From positions 1-42,353 of the forward strand of contig JAZQNO010000006.1 of NCBI GenBank assembly GCA_045627385.1: a stretch of DNA of 42,353 nt, given 5' to 3'. Below, piece by piece: positions 36,089-42,353 of this stretch. Both the position numbers and the translations under genes were made by a program. This DNA is from UBA1757 sp045627385 (lineage in GTDB: Bacteria > Bacteroidota > Bacteroidia > Bacteroidales > UBA1402). The notes under the pieces were generated by a model. It ran no database searches. It worked only from the letters and a program-made list of their open reading frames with translations, and had not been told where the DNA came from. Within the stretch, counting starts at the first letter, position 1, and each line of letters begins with the position of its first letter.

Positions 36089-38992
36089 TCAGCTATGCCG
36101 CTCCCGGACAAATCTGCCCGGACAGTCGGTGAGCAGACATGCTCCCACAGCTACGCACATTAGCAGAAGCACGCAGAGATTGTACCACAAAGTCGGTATT
36201 TCGCTGTCTCCCAACACTTTGACGCCTGAGTAGAACGGCGCGCGGCCGCAGCGCGAGCGGGGAGTGAGGAAGACGTAGCCGCTGCGCGGCACTATGCTCT
36301 CGCCACGCACGGCATATGGGCGCTCGGCATTCCTGCCGAGCACGAGATTCTCCAGCTGGATGTTGTATGTGTCGCGCTTGAGCGCAGTGAGGGCGTCCTT
36401 GCCGTTATCGCGGATGTATGCTCCCACCTTTCTGTCCATGGCGAGAGTTGCCCTGTTGCTGAGGTCCGAGATCGCCGTCCGCGCCAACTCGAGATACTGC
36501 CCGACATCCTCGCAGCTCCAGTCGCCGTCGTATTGGGGCAGGCCGCAGAATCCGCTGAGCACCGGGAGCTCGCTGCGCAGTAGGGCGAGGTGGGCCGGAT
36601 CCTCCTCGAGCCCCTGGCGCACTGTCTCGTCGCGCCTTGTCTCGTTCTGGGACTCCAGCTCCCTGAGGAACGCTTCCCGCATATAGAGGGTCGTGAATTT
36701 GTCTTTGTCCTCGGCGTAGAACTCGCTCTCGAAGCCGCCCATTGTGAAGTTGCTGACCGCAAGGGCTTCGTAGGCCCAGCGTGAGGGGATGAAATCTCCG
36801 ACCACAGGCACATTGCCTGTATGGCTGCGCGGAGCGAGGTCGTCAAACTTCACGACGAGCCCGCACAGGAGGATCTGGGGGATAAGCAGCAGAGGGATGG
36901 ATATATAGATCGCTACCACTGAGCGCAGACATTGCGAAAGCAGCAGGCCGATGAGGGCGGAGAGCAGGGCGGAGACAAAAAGAATCAGCCACCACACCCA
37001 GAACAGACCGTGGATGCCCATGATGGCGTTGCCGATCACGAGGAACAACAGGGTCTGGACCAGACAGACGCCGGCCATAAAGACTATCTTGGACCAGATG
37101 TAGCTGCGGTATGACAGGCCGAGGAATCTTTCTCTCTTGAGCAGAGCCCTGTCTTTGATGATCTCCTCAGCGCTGCCGGACATTCCGAGAAAGATCGCAA
37201 CTATCACGGCCATGAACATGTAGGACACGAGATTTTTGTTGTCCATCACGCTGTACACTCCGCTCTCCGGCGTGAAGCGTGTCAGCAGACCGCAGATCAC
37301 TGCCAGCACCGGGGCTTCCAGAAGCGTGACGAGGAGATACTGGAGATCGGTCAGCTTCGCGCTGACGTTGCGGCGCAGGAAGATGAGCATCTGCTTGAGG
37401 GCGGACGGGCGCTTCTGGTCTGTCTCCGGGATGGCCTTCTGCTCCGGCTCGGCCATCGCGGGGCGGGACTCCAGATACATCTTGTGCCACTCCTGCGGAG
37501 AGACTTTCCTCTCGTCCGTGGGCTGTCCGCTGGTGTCCAGCGCTTTCTCGTCCACTATGTCCAGCACAGTCTCCGGATTGACATTGCCGCAGACGGGGCA
37601 TGTCGTGGACTGGGCGTCGGCATGGTGGGCCGCTTCCTTGAAATATGAGATCGCTTCGATCGGATTGCCGTCATAGACAGGGTATCCGCCCTTGTCCAGA
37701 ACCCACAGACGGTCGAAGAGCTTGTAGACGTCGGAGGACGGCTGGTGGATGTTGGCCACCACAAGCCGGCCCTTGCAGCACTGCTCCTTGAGCAGGTTGA
37801 TGACCTTCTCCGTGTCGGCGGATGACAGGCCGGAAGTCGGCTCGTCCAGGAAGAGCACTGCCGGCTCGCGGATGAGCTCGAGAGCTATGTTGAGGCGCTT
37901 GCGCTGACCTCCGGATATGCATTTGTCAATGGGGGAGCCGACCTTTAGGTCCTTGGACGCCAGCAGTCCGAGCTGGGCGAGGACCGAGCAGACTTTGGCG
38001 TCGAGCTCCTCGTCGCTGAGCCCGCTGAAACAGAGCTCGGCTGTGTATCGGAGGTTCTGATAGACCGTCAGCTCTCCGATCAGCAGGTCGTCCTGCGGCA
38101 CGAAACCTATCAGCGCCTTGACTTCGGGGTCAGCGATGTCCCTGCCTCCGACCGTGACTGACCCGCTCTGGGGCTTCAGATCGCCGGTGAGGATCGAGAG
38201 GAGAGTGGACTTGCCGACTCCGCTGCCTCCCATGATCGCGACCAGCTGGCCGCTATGGAGGTCGAAGCTGAATCCGTGGAGGCCGTTGTCGCTGCCGCGG
38301 AAACGGAACTCCAGGTCCCGCCCGCTGAAGCAGATGCTGTCCGCTCCCGCGGACTTGCCGTACATTTCCATCACGCTCGAATAGTAGTACGGCCCGAAAT
38401 CCCGGCTCTTGAGCACGCCGCTCTGCTGCCACACGAGGAAAATCCCGTCCAGCACGGGAATGTCGTCCATCCTGACCTCGCGGTCGCCAACGTATGTGAA
38501 ATACAGCGTGTCTGTCTCCCCGACATACAGGGTCTTCACCACACCTGCGCCATCGGCGGGGGAGAAAGTGAGGACGTTGCCGCCGGCCTCTCCGCGTATG
38601 AAACGGACGAACGAGGCGTACAGGCTGTCGTCAATCCCGAAGCTGTCCGCAACTGTGCGGAACACAGCCTCATCGGGGGCGAAAGATCCGGCGTCCGCGC
38701 TGCAGAACTCCATGAGCCTCAGAATCATGGACTGCTGCTGCTCAGCGGGTATCTGGTCTCTGAGCTTGTCGCACACACTCTTTGCGATCGCCTGCCTGTC
38801 CAGGCCCGGCACATCATCGTAGTAGTCCCTGAGGTCAGAATAGAGGCTCATGTAGGACTGGTGGTTGCGCACACCGAGATACCTCTTGAGATAGACCGAT
38901 ATGAGCATCAGGGACCCGTCTTTGTCGAGACCTTTCTCCGCTCCGAAAAGGGCGAAGAGATTGAGAAGGCTGCTGAGCACAATATCGTTCAT
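36089..38992 (-). CDS. ABCG-like half-transporter with extra N-terminal and extracytoplasmic domains
   Basis: A 967-residue inner-membrane protein from the ATG at 38992; a TTG at 39001 would overlap its own promoter box. Order of parts: an N-terminal helical domain (about 1-130, not assigned), a beta-rich segment (about 140-210), an ABC ATPase with Walker A MGGSGVGKST (about 254-263), signature ISGGQRKRLN (about 361) and LFLDEPTSGL as in ABCG/White proteins, then a CPVCG motif (about 465), an acidic linker, and an ABC-2-type membrane domain from about 545 to 735. A soluble loop of nearly 200 residues, Arg/Glu-rich, follows before a last membrane helix near 945. Substrate unknown. ABCG-like order (ATPase before permease) is unusual in bacteria but recurs in Bacteroidota. 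Confidence 0.85.
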   Translation of the reverse strand: MNDIVLSSLLNLFALFGAEKGLDKDGSLMLISVYLKRYLGVRNHQSYMSLYSDLRDYYDDVPGLDRQAIAKSVCDKLRDQIPAEQQQSMILRLMEFCSADAGSFAPDEAVFRTVADSFGIDDSLYASFVRFIRGEAGGNVLTFSPADGAGVVKTLYVGETDTLYFTYVGDREVRMDDIPVLDGIFLVWQQSGVLKSRDFGPYYYSSVMEMYGKSAGADSICFSGRDLEFRFRGSDNGLHGFSFDLHSGQLVAIMGGSGVGKSTLLSILTGDLKPQSGSVTVGGRDIADPEVKALIGFVPQDDLLIGELTVYQNLRYTAELCFSGLSDEELDAKVCSVLAQLGLLASKDLKVGSPIDKCISGGQRKRLNIALELIREPAVLFLDEPTSGLSSADTEKVINLLKEQCCKGRLVVANIHQPSSDVYKLFDRLWVLDKGGYPVYDGNPIEAISYFKEAAHHADAQSTTCPVCGNVNPETVLDIVDEKALDTSGQPTDERKVSPQEWHKMYLESRPAMAEPEQKAIPETDQKRPSALKQMLIFLRRNVSAKLTDLQYLLVTLLEAPVLAVICGLLTRFTPESGVYSVMDNKNLVSYMFMAVIVAIFLGMSGSAEEIIKDRALLKRERFLGLSYRSYIWSKIVFMAGVCLVQTLLFLVIGNAIMGIHGLFWVWWLILFVSALLSALIGLLLSQCLRSVVAIYISIPLLLIPQILLCGLVVKFDDLAPRSHTGNVPVVGDFIPSRWAYEALAVSNFTMGGFESEFYAEDKDKFTTLYMREAFLRELESQNETRRDETVRQGLEEDPAHLALLRSELPVLSGFCGLPQYDGDWSCEDVGQYLELARTAISDLSNRATLAMDRKVGAYIRDNGKDALTALKRDTYNIQLENLVLGRNAERPYAVRGESIVPRSGYVFLTPRSRCGRAPFYSGVKVLGDSEIPTLWYNLCVLLLMCVAVGACLLTDCPGRFVRERHS

Positions 38993-38998
38993 ATCATA

Positions 38999-39006
38999 CA
39001 AATATA
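38999..39006 (-). promoter_or_regulatory. -7 box for the ABCG-like gene
   Basis: TATATTTG on the minus strand, an exact match, ends 6 bases before the ATG at 38992. It excludes the TTG at 39001 as start. It lies back to back with the box for the FecCD gene, only 11 bases away. Confidence 0.5.
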
Positions 39007-39017
39007 GACAATTTCAT

Positions 39018-39025
39018 TATATTTG
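39018..39025 (+). promoter_or_regulatory. -7 box for the FecCD-type permease gene
   Basis: TATATTTG, an exact match, ends 9 bases before the ATG at 39035. A TTG at 39023, inside the box, opens a longer frame but cannot be the start if this promoter is used. Confidence 0.5.
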
Positions 39026-39034
39026 CCTACCATT

Positions 39035-39820
39035 ATGCTTAGTCTGCTTTATGTCATACTCTCGGGCATAGCCCTTCCGGTCGGCGGCATCCAGATGCAG
39101 TATCTGTGGCGCAACCAGCTCGGTGACGTGTATTCCCTCGGTCTCGGCTCTGCGGCGTGCCTCGGAGCTGCGGCGGCCACGATGTCAGGCTGGTGCTCGC
39201 TGACCGTCGGCAGTTTCATCTGCACGCTCATCTGCACGCTGATCTGCTTCTTTGTGACGCTGCGTGTCAGCACCCAGAATCTCATCACGTTCGGTATTTT
39301 GTTCGGCACCTTCATCGGCAGCCTCGGCACGATAGTCGTGACCAATGCCCCCAACGGCGATCTGCTGAAGCAGTACTACCTCTGGGGGGCGGCCAACTTC
39401 AATATGGAGGGCGTGACCACTGGCGATATCGTCTTTTCGCTCGCGCTGTTTGCCATCGGTCTGCTTGCTGCCCTAAGGGCCGCAAAGCCTCTCAACAGCC
39501 ATTTCAAGGGCGAGACAGAGCTGCCTTCCCGCGTGAAGGCTCTTCTTCTGCTGATGATAATGTTTCTCGTGACCAGCGCCGTCAGCATCTGCGGCCCGAT
39601 AGGATTCATATCCCTTGGCGTGCCCAATCTCAGCCGCATCATCTGCAAGAGCGATGACATCCGCAAGCACTACCTCCTGTCTTCCGCGATGGGCGTCGGC
39701 CTTCTGCTGATCACATATCTCGTGGTCCGCTATGTCAATTTCGGCATATACCTGCCGGTCAGCGCGACTATGGCAATAATCGCGCTGCCGTTGATGGCTT
39801 TTCTTTTTGTCAGGAAATAA
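39035..39820 (+). CDS. FecCD/BtuC-type ABC transporter permease, short and orphan
   Basis: A 261-residue membrane protein with about eight hydrophobic segments. GIQMQYLWRNQLGDVYSLGLGSAACLGAAAAT matches the region LLQGxxRNPLADPxxLGxxxGA of FecCD permeases, and the C-terminal ICGPIGFISLGVPNLSRII is the classic GPIGFVGLxxPHxxR motif, followed by LLSSAMGVGLLLITYLVVR and LPVSATMAII. These transport iron siderophores, haem or cobalamin. The usual length is about 330; the first membrane helix and its RLPR motif are missing, although the N-terminus starts cleanly after a promoter. No binding protein or FecE/BtuD-type ATPase gene adjoins it. The stop codon abuts the stop of the GH127 gene. Confidence 0.8.
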   Translation: MLSLLYVILSGIALPVGGIQMQYLWRNQLGDVYSLGLGSAACLGAAAATMSGWCSLTVGSFICTLICTLICFFVTLRVSTQNLITFGILFGTFIGSLGTIVVTNAPNGDLLKQYYLWGAANFNMEGVTTGDIVFSLALFAIGLLAALRAAKPLNSHFKGETELPSRVKALLLLMIMFLVTSAVSICGPIGFISLGVPNLSRIICKSDDIRKHYLLSSAMGVGLLLITYLVVRYVNFGIYLPVSATMAIIALPLMAFLFVRK

Positions 39821-41848
39821 CTATTTCGCCGAGCAGGTCGGGAAGGCTGAGATGCGGAGCCTGGCGGTTCCCATCGGCACGAGCGTGATGTCGTCCACCT
39901 TGTCAGCCTTGGGCGCGTCTTCGTAGGGCAGCACGCCGGTGAGACCGTATTCGTCGATGGTCCACTCCGGGACTATGCGTCCCTTCGCCTTGAAACTGAT
40001 GGGCGACGACTCGATTGTGAACGGGTTGTCGTCGTCCGGCCAAGTGCCGCGTACGGGCACTATCTCGGCGTCCGTGGCGAGAGCGTAGTTCCAGTCGGTG
40101 GTGGGGAAGATCTCGTAGGTCGGCCATGCGTTGACGTCGACGTCTTCCTGCCAGCGTGAGTCGCCCATGCAGCAATCCCTGCTGTCGCGCATCTCGTAGC
40201 GCTCGCCGATCTTGAGGGAGAGGGTGAGCGGGCCGTAGTCCACGCTTACGCTGTTTTTGTTGACCTGCCAGCTGCGGGTGGTGATGGCCATCGGCAACTC
40301 GAGGGCGACTTTGTCGCCGTCCTGCCACTCGCGCTCGATGCGGAGGTACTTGCCGGCGGCGAGCTCTCCGCCGACGGCCTTGCCGTTGACTTTGGCCTTT
40401 GCGCCCTTGCACCATGACGGGATGCGGAGGTAGAGCGGGAACGTCACCTGCTGGGGCGTGCCCACTGTGAACTCAACAGTCTCCTCGAATGGATAGCGGG
40501 TGTCTTCTGCGAGGGTGATCTCCACTCCGTCAGCGACCTTGATGGTCGCCTTGCAGGCGTTGTAGAGCGCGACCGCGGCTCCGTTGTCGGGGGTCGCCAT
40601 CACGAGGAATTCGTTGTAGAACGGCCAGCCGAAGCCGTGGTTATGCTGGCAGCAGCGGCTGCTGAACGGGTTCATTGCCATGAAAGGGCCGCCGTTGTCG
40701 ATGCCGGGTGCGTGGTTGGTCGCGTCGCTGATCGATTGGTTGGGGCTGGTGATGTAGCGAAGGGCCTTCATGTCGGGCATGAAGGCGGCAGGGTAGCTGT
40801 TGAAGGCTACGTCCTCAAGGTTGTCGGCCCATGCGGGGTCGCCGGTGATGAGGAGCAGAATTTCGTCGGAAGCCATCTGCTCGGCGAAAGCGCAAGTCTC
40901 AGTGCCCTGGCGCGGGTCGAAGAAGCCGATGCGGCTGTTTTCGTCGCCGCCCCACATGCCGCCGGGGACCTGACCGAAGGCCCTGCGGATAAGGCTCTGG
41001 TTGTTGTAGGTCGCCTTGAGGAAGGTCTCATCGCCGTTCAGCATATAGTATTCGGCAGGCTCGCGGAAGCACTGCGCGATGTTGACGTTGTGCCAGTTGG
41101 GAAGCTCCGTGGACTTGGTCCAGTCGGCAGTGTTGGCGTGTATCTTCTCGGCGAGCTCGAGGAGCATGGGATTCTTGGTGCGGTTGTAGAGCCAGACGAC
41201 GCTCCAGAGGTTGTCGCCTGCGCGGCTGTTTTCCCAGTAGCCCTCGAGGAAGTCCTCGTCGGGCACCGTCATCTGATATTCGAAGTATTTGGTCATGAAG
41301 GGGATCACCCTCTCATCGCCGGTGTATTCCTGGTAGTCCTGGAGTATCCAGAGCGCGATCATGTTGGGCCAGAGGTCCTGCTGTTTGCTTCCCCAGTTCA
41401 TGACCACCGGGCCGAAGTTGCCGTCCTCGCGCTGGGAAGCCAGGATGGCTTCTATCCAGAGCTGGGCTTCCTTGGACATTTCGGGGTCTTCCATTATGTA
41501 TGAGAGAGATGCGTATCCCCTGAGCCAGTAGGGGACTTCCTCCCATCCCCAGTGGCCGCCGGTGGTGAGCCATGCGTTGTCGCCTTTCTGGAGCCAGATG
41601 CTGATCTCGCCGAGGTGTCCGTTGAGTCCGTCCTTCTGGAGCTCAAGCTGCTTGCGCAGCCAACCCTCGGGTTTGATGCTTCCGGTAGGGAGCTTTATCA
41701 TCTGTTGGGGGAGAAGGGGAGCGACGTTGCTGTAATAGTTTGTGTTGGTCTTGTCGGTCGGGATCCTGTCCACCTGGGACACTCCGCTTTGGGTCGTGCA
41801 AGCCACGCAAAGCACAGCAGCAACAATAGTGGGAATGATATTCTTCAT
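39821..41848 (-). CDS. GH127-like glycoside hydrolase, lipoprotein
   Basis: A 675-residue surface or periplasmic lipoprotein. The start is taken as the ATG at 41848 because it gives MKNIIPTIVAAVLCVAC with lipobox Cys17, and because a promoter box overlaps the 11 codons of a longer frame. The family (former DUF1680) includes beta-L-arabinofuranosidases. The zinc-site residues known from HypBA1 are kept: Glu317 and Cys319 in GTETCAF, and Cys399-Cys400 in RCCQHN, with similar spacing. The N-terminal (alpha/alpha)6 barrel has GHWGWEEVPYWLRGY and REDGNFGPVV; the C-terminal part is beta-rich. Exact sugar specificity is not known. It stands alone without a PUL. Confidence 0.88.
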   Translation of the reverse strand: MKNIIPTIVAAVLCVACTTQSGVSQVDRIPTDKTNTNYYSNVAPLLPQQMIKLPTGSIKPEGWLRKQLELQKDGLNGHLGEISIWLQKGDNAWLTTGGHWGWEEVPYWLRGYASLSYIMEDPEMSKEAQLWIEAILASQREDGNFGPVVMNWGSKQQDLWPNMIALWILQDYQEYTGDERVIPFMTKYFEYQMTVPDEDFLEGYWENSRAGDNLWSVVWLYNRTKNPMLLELAEKIHANTADWTKSTELPNWHNVNIAQCFREPAEYYMLNGDETFLKATYNNQSLIRRAFGQVPGGMWGGDENSRIGFFDPRQGTETCAFAEQMASDEILLLITGDPAWADNLEDVAFNSYPAAFMPDMKALRYITSPNQSISDATNHAPGIDNGGPFMAMNPFSSRCCQHNHGFGWPFYNEFLVMATPDNGAAVALYNACKATIKVADGVEITLAEDTRYPFEETVEFTVGTPQQVTFPLYLRIPSWCKGAKAKVNGKAVGGELAAGKYLRIEREWQDGDKVALELPMAITTRSWQVNKNSVSVDYGPLTLSLKIGERYEMRDSRDCCMGDSRWQEDVDVNAWPTYEIFPTTDWNYALATDAEIVPVRGTWPDDDNPFTIESSPISFKAKGRIVPEWTIDEYGLTGVLPYEDAPKADKVDDITLVPMGTARLRISAFPTCSAK

Positions 41849-41868
41849 GATTAATCGGTTTACTTTCA

Positions 41869-41899
41869 CAAATTTAGTCATTCTTCTTGATTTTTCAAG
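41869..41899 (-). promoter_or_regulatory. Promoter of the GH127-like gene
   Basis: The -7 box TAAATTTG (41869-41876, minus strand) is an exact match, and CTTG lies 19 bases upstream at 41896-41899. This is the only promoter in the window with both Bacteroidota elements at normal spacing. The start site would be about 14 bases before the ATG at 41848. Confidence 0.65.
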
Positions 41900-41904
41900 T
41901 TGAA

Positions 41905-41927
41905 CAGACGCGAGTCACTCGCGTCTG
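41905..41927. repeat. 23-base perfect palindrome
   Basis: CAGACGCGAGT, one base, ACTCGCGTCTG: two 11-base arms with no mismatch. It lies just upstream of the GH127 promoter, on the side away from the gene. It may be an operator-like site or the stem of a repeat element; no T-run follows, so a terminator is less likely. Confidence 0.75.
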
Positions 41928-42091
41928 GTCGAAGGGCCGCTGCTATTGTTTCCTGTCGGTCGTGCTGGGCGCTTTTTCATTATATGCTGCGCCAGGCCCT
42001 GTCGGCCGCTATCGCTTACCCTCCGCCGGGCGCGCAGCACTTCGTGCGGTGTTATTTCTTTTGTTGCATTTCTGTGCTGTTCTTTTTGGAC

Positions 42092-42124
42092 GGCGTAGGA
42101 CGGACTCCTTCCGTCCTTTACGCC
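42092..42124. repeat. Hairpin with 13-base arms
   Basis: GGCGTAGGACGGA pairs with TCCGTCC-TT-TACGCC: full complement apart from two extra T, loop of five bases. It is in the non-coding right end. Confidence 0.7.
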
Positions 42125-42166
42125 TACCTCGTAAGAATTTGCGGCTTCCGGATATGAATTCGTAGG

Positions 42167-42275
42167 ACCTGCCACACAAAAGGGTGCTGGGAAGGCGTTT
42201 CCTGTGGCACGTAAGGTGATTTCCAATATACCTGCTACGCTGGACAGTGCTGCAGTGAGGTTTTGTGTGGCAGGT
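42167..42275. repeat. Long-range inverted repeat with a nested hairpin
   Basis: ACCTGCCACACAAAA (42167-42181) is the exact reverse complement of TTTTGTGTGGCAGGT (42261-42275), 15 bases each with 79 bases between. Inside it, TGCCACA (42170-42176) can alternatively pair with TGTGGCA (42203-42209), so two exclusive foldings exist. Confidence 0.7.
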
Positions 42276-42302
42276 ACTGTTACTTCGTTAGCAATTCGGA
42301 GG

Positions 42303-42347
42303 AGGTAGCAGAAATAGTGGTCTGTAGGATGGCTTTTCCTGCTACCT
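42303..42347. repeat. Hairpin with 9-base arms, related to the preceding one
   Basis: AGGTAGCAG (42303-42311) is complementary to CTGCTACCT (42339-42347). The layout, a GTAGCA/GTGGCA-type arm, then A-run, about 25 bases, T-run and opposite arm, is like that of the hairpin at 42170-42209, with matching changes on both arms. The window ends 6 bases later. Confidence 0.65.
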
Positions 42348-42353
42348 GGGGTG

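Larger units (their letters stand above)
41882..42353. other. Non-coding right end with several inverted repeats
   Basis: This 470-base stretch has no convincing gene. Short open frames on both strands (up to about 100 codons) are Arg/Pro/Ser-rich and lack recognisable starts or domains. It holds a 23-base palindrome, a hairpin with 13-base arms and two hairpins with related arms near the end (listed separately). Base composition changes from GC-rich to mixed. It looks like an intergenic repeat element, possibly one with copies elsewhere in the genome. Confidence 0.6.

Noticed and set aside
39023..39034. TTG start of the FecCD permease
   Set aside because: The TTG is part of the TATATTTG promoter box, so the ATG at 39035 is preferred.
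39035..39820. RhaT-like sugar transporter
   Set aside because: The hydrophobic profile alone suggested it, but the GPIGF and RNxLxD motifs point to the FecCD family.
41849..41881. Longer N-terminus of the GH127-like protein
   Set aside because: The extra 11 codons contain the promoter box and place charged residues before the lipoprotein signal.
42092..42124. Hairpin as a terminator of an upstream gene
   Set aside because: No gene reads into it from the left on the plus strand and no T-run follows.
41887..42226. Open frames of 85-103 codons at the right end
   Set aside because: They overlap one another on both strands, contain the hairpins and have no protein-like features.

Overview
The window looks like a gut- or rumen-type member of the Bacteroidota (order Bacteroidales). 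The evidence is the gene content (SprA of the type IX secretion system, MalQ with two starch-binding modules, DUF4450-like, GH115 and GH127 proteins, many lipoproteins), the lack of Shine-Dalgarno sites, and repeated matches to the Bacteroidota -7 promoter box TAnnTTTG just upstream of start codons. GC content is fairly high and coding density is extreme. I saw no tRNA, rRNA, CRISPR array or insertion sequence.

Layout, left part (1 to about 30 kb). A leftward operon carries the late histidine genes hisH-hisA-hisF-hisIE, then an FtsE-like ATPase, lysC and lysA (cut by the window edge). A lipoprotein gene and a CCA-adding enzyme gene (cca copy 1) diverge from a shared short promoter region. Next come ruvA-sprA (leftward, sprA 7.3 kb) and, divergent from ruvA, a 1224-residue putative six-hairpin glycosidase, ddh (meso-DAP dehydrogenase), a collapsed GH13-like lipoprotein and malQ. 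An unrecognised lipoprotein faces malQ. A GH115 alpha-glucuronidase-like gene follows and meets ettA tail to tail.

Layout, right part (about 30.4 to 42.35 kb). A secreted protein with two alpha/beta-hydrolase domains lies upstream of ettA. Next is a second CCA-adding enzyme gene (cca copy 2), then sn-glycerol-1-phosphate dehydrogenase, nadE and a lipoprotein in one leftward operon. A large ABCG-like half-transporter with extra domains diverges from a short FecCD-type permease. A GH127-like lipoprotein comes last, followed by 0.5 kb of non-coding DNA full of inverted repeats.

The most important observation is that the two parts differ clearly in codon choice. The left part favours GAA, CTG and TCC/TCG and nearly lacks TTA, CTA and TCA. 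The right part favours GAG, AAG, CTC and AGC and uses ATA and TCA. Each part carries its own full-length, diverged cca gene, normally single copy. The change falls inside the tandem-hydrolase gene. This suggests either a chimeric metagenomic contig joining two Bacteroidales genomes or a real transfer of a block of at least 11 kb; read mapping would decide.

Other points of interest are a GH13 lipoprotein that has lost its catalytic core but kept an open frame beside malQ, a bacterial glycerol-1-phosphate dehydrogenase (archaeal-type lipid stereochemistry) next to NAD synthetase, back-to-back promoters between the ABCG-like gene and an orphan FecCD permease, and the inverted repeats at the right end. 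I found no clearly new multi-gene system such as a defence island.
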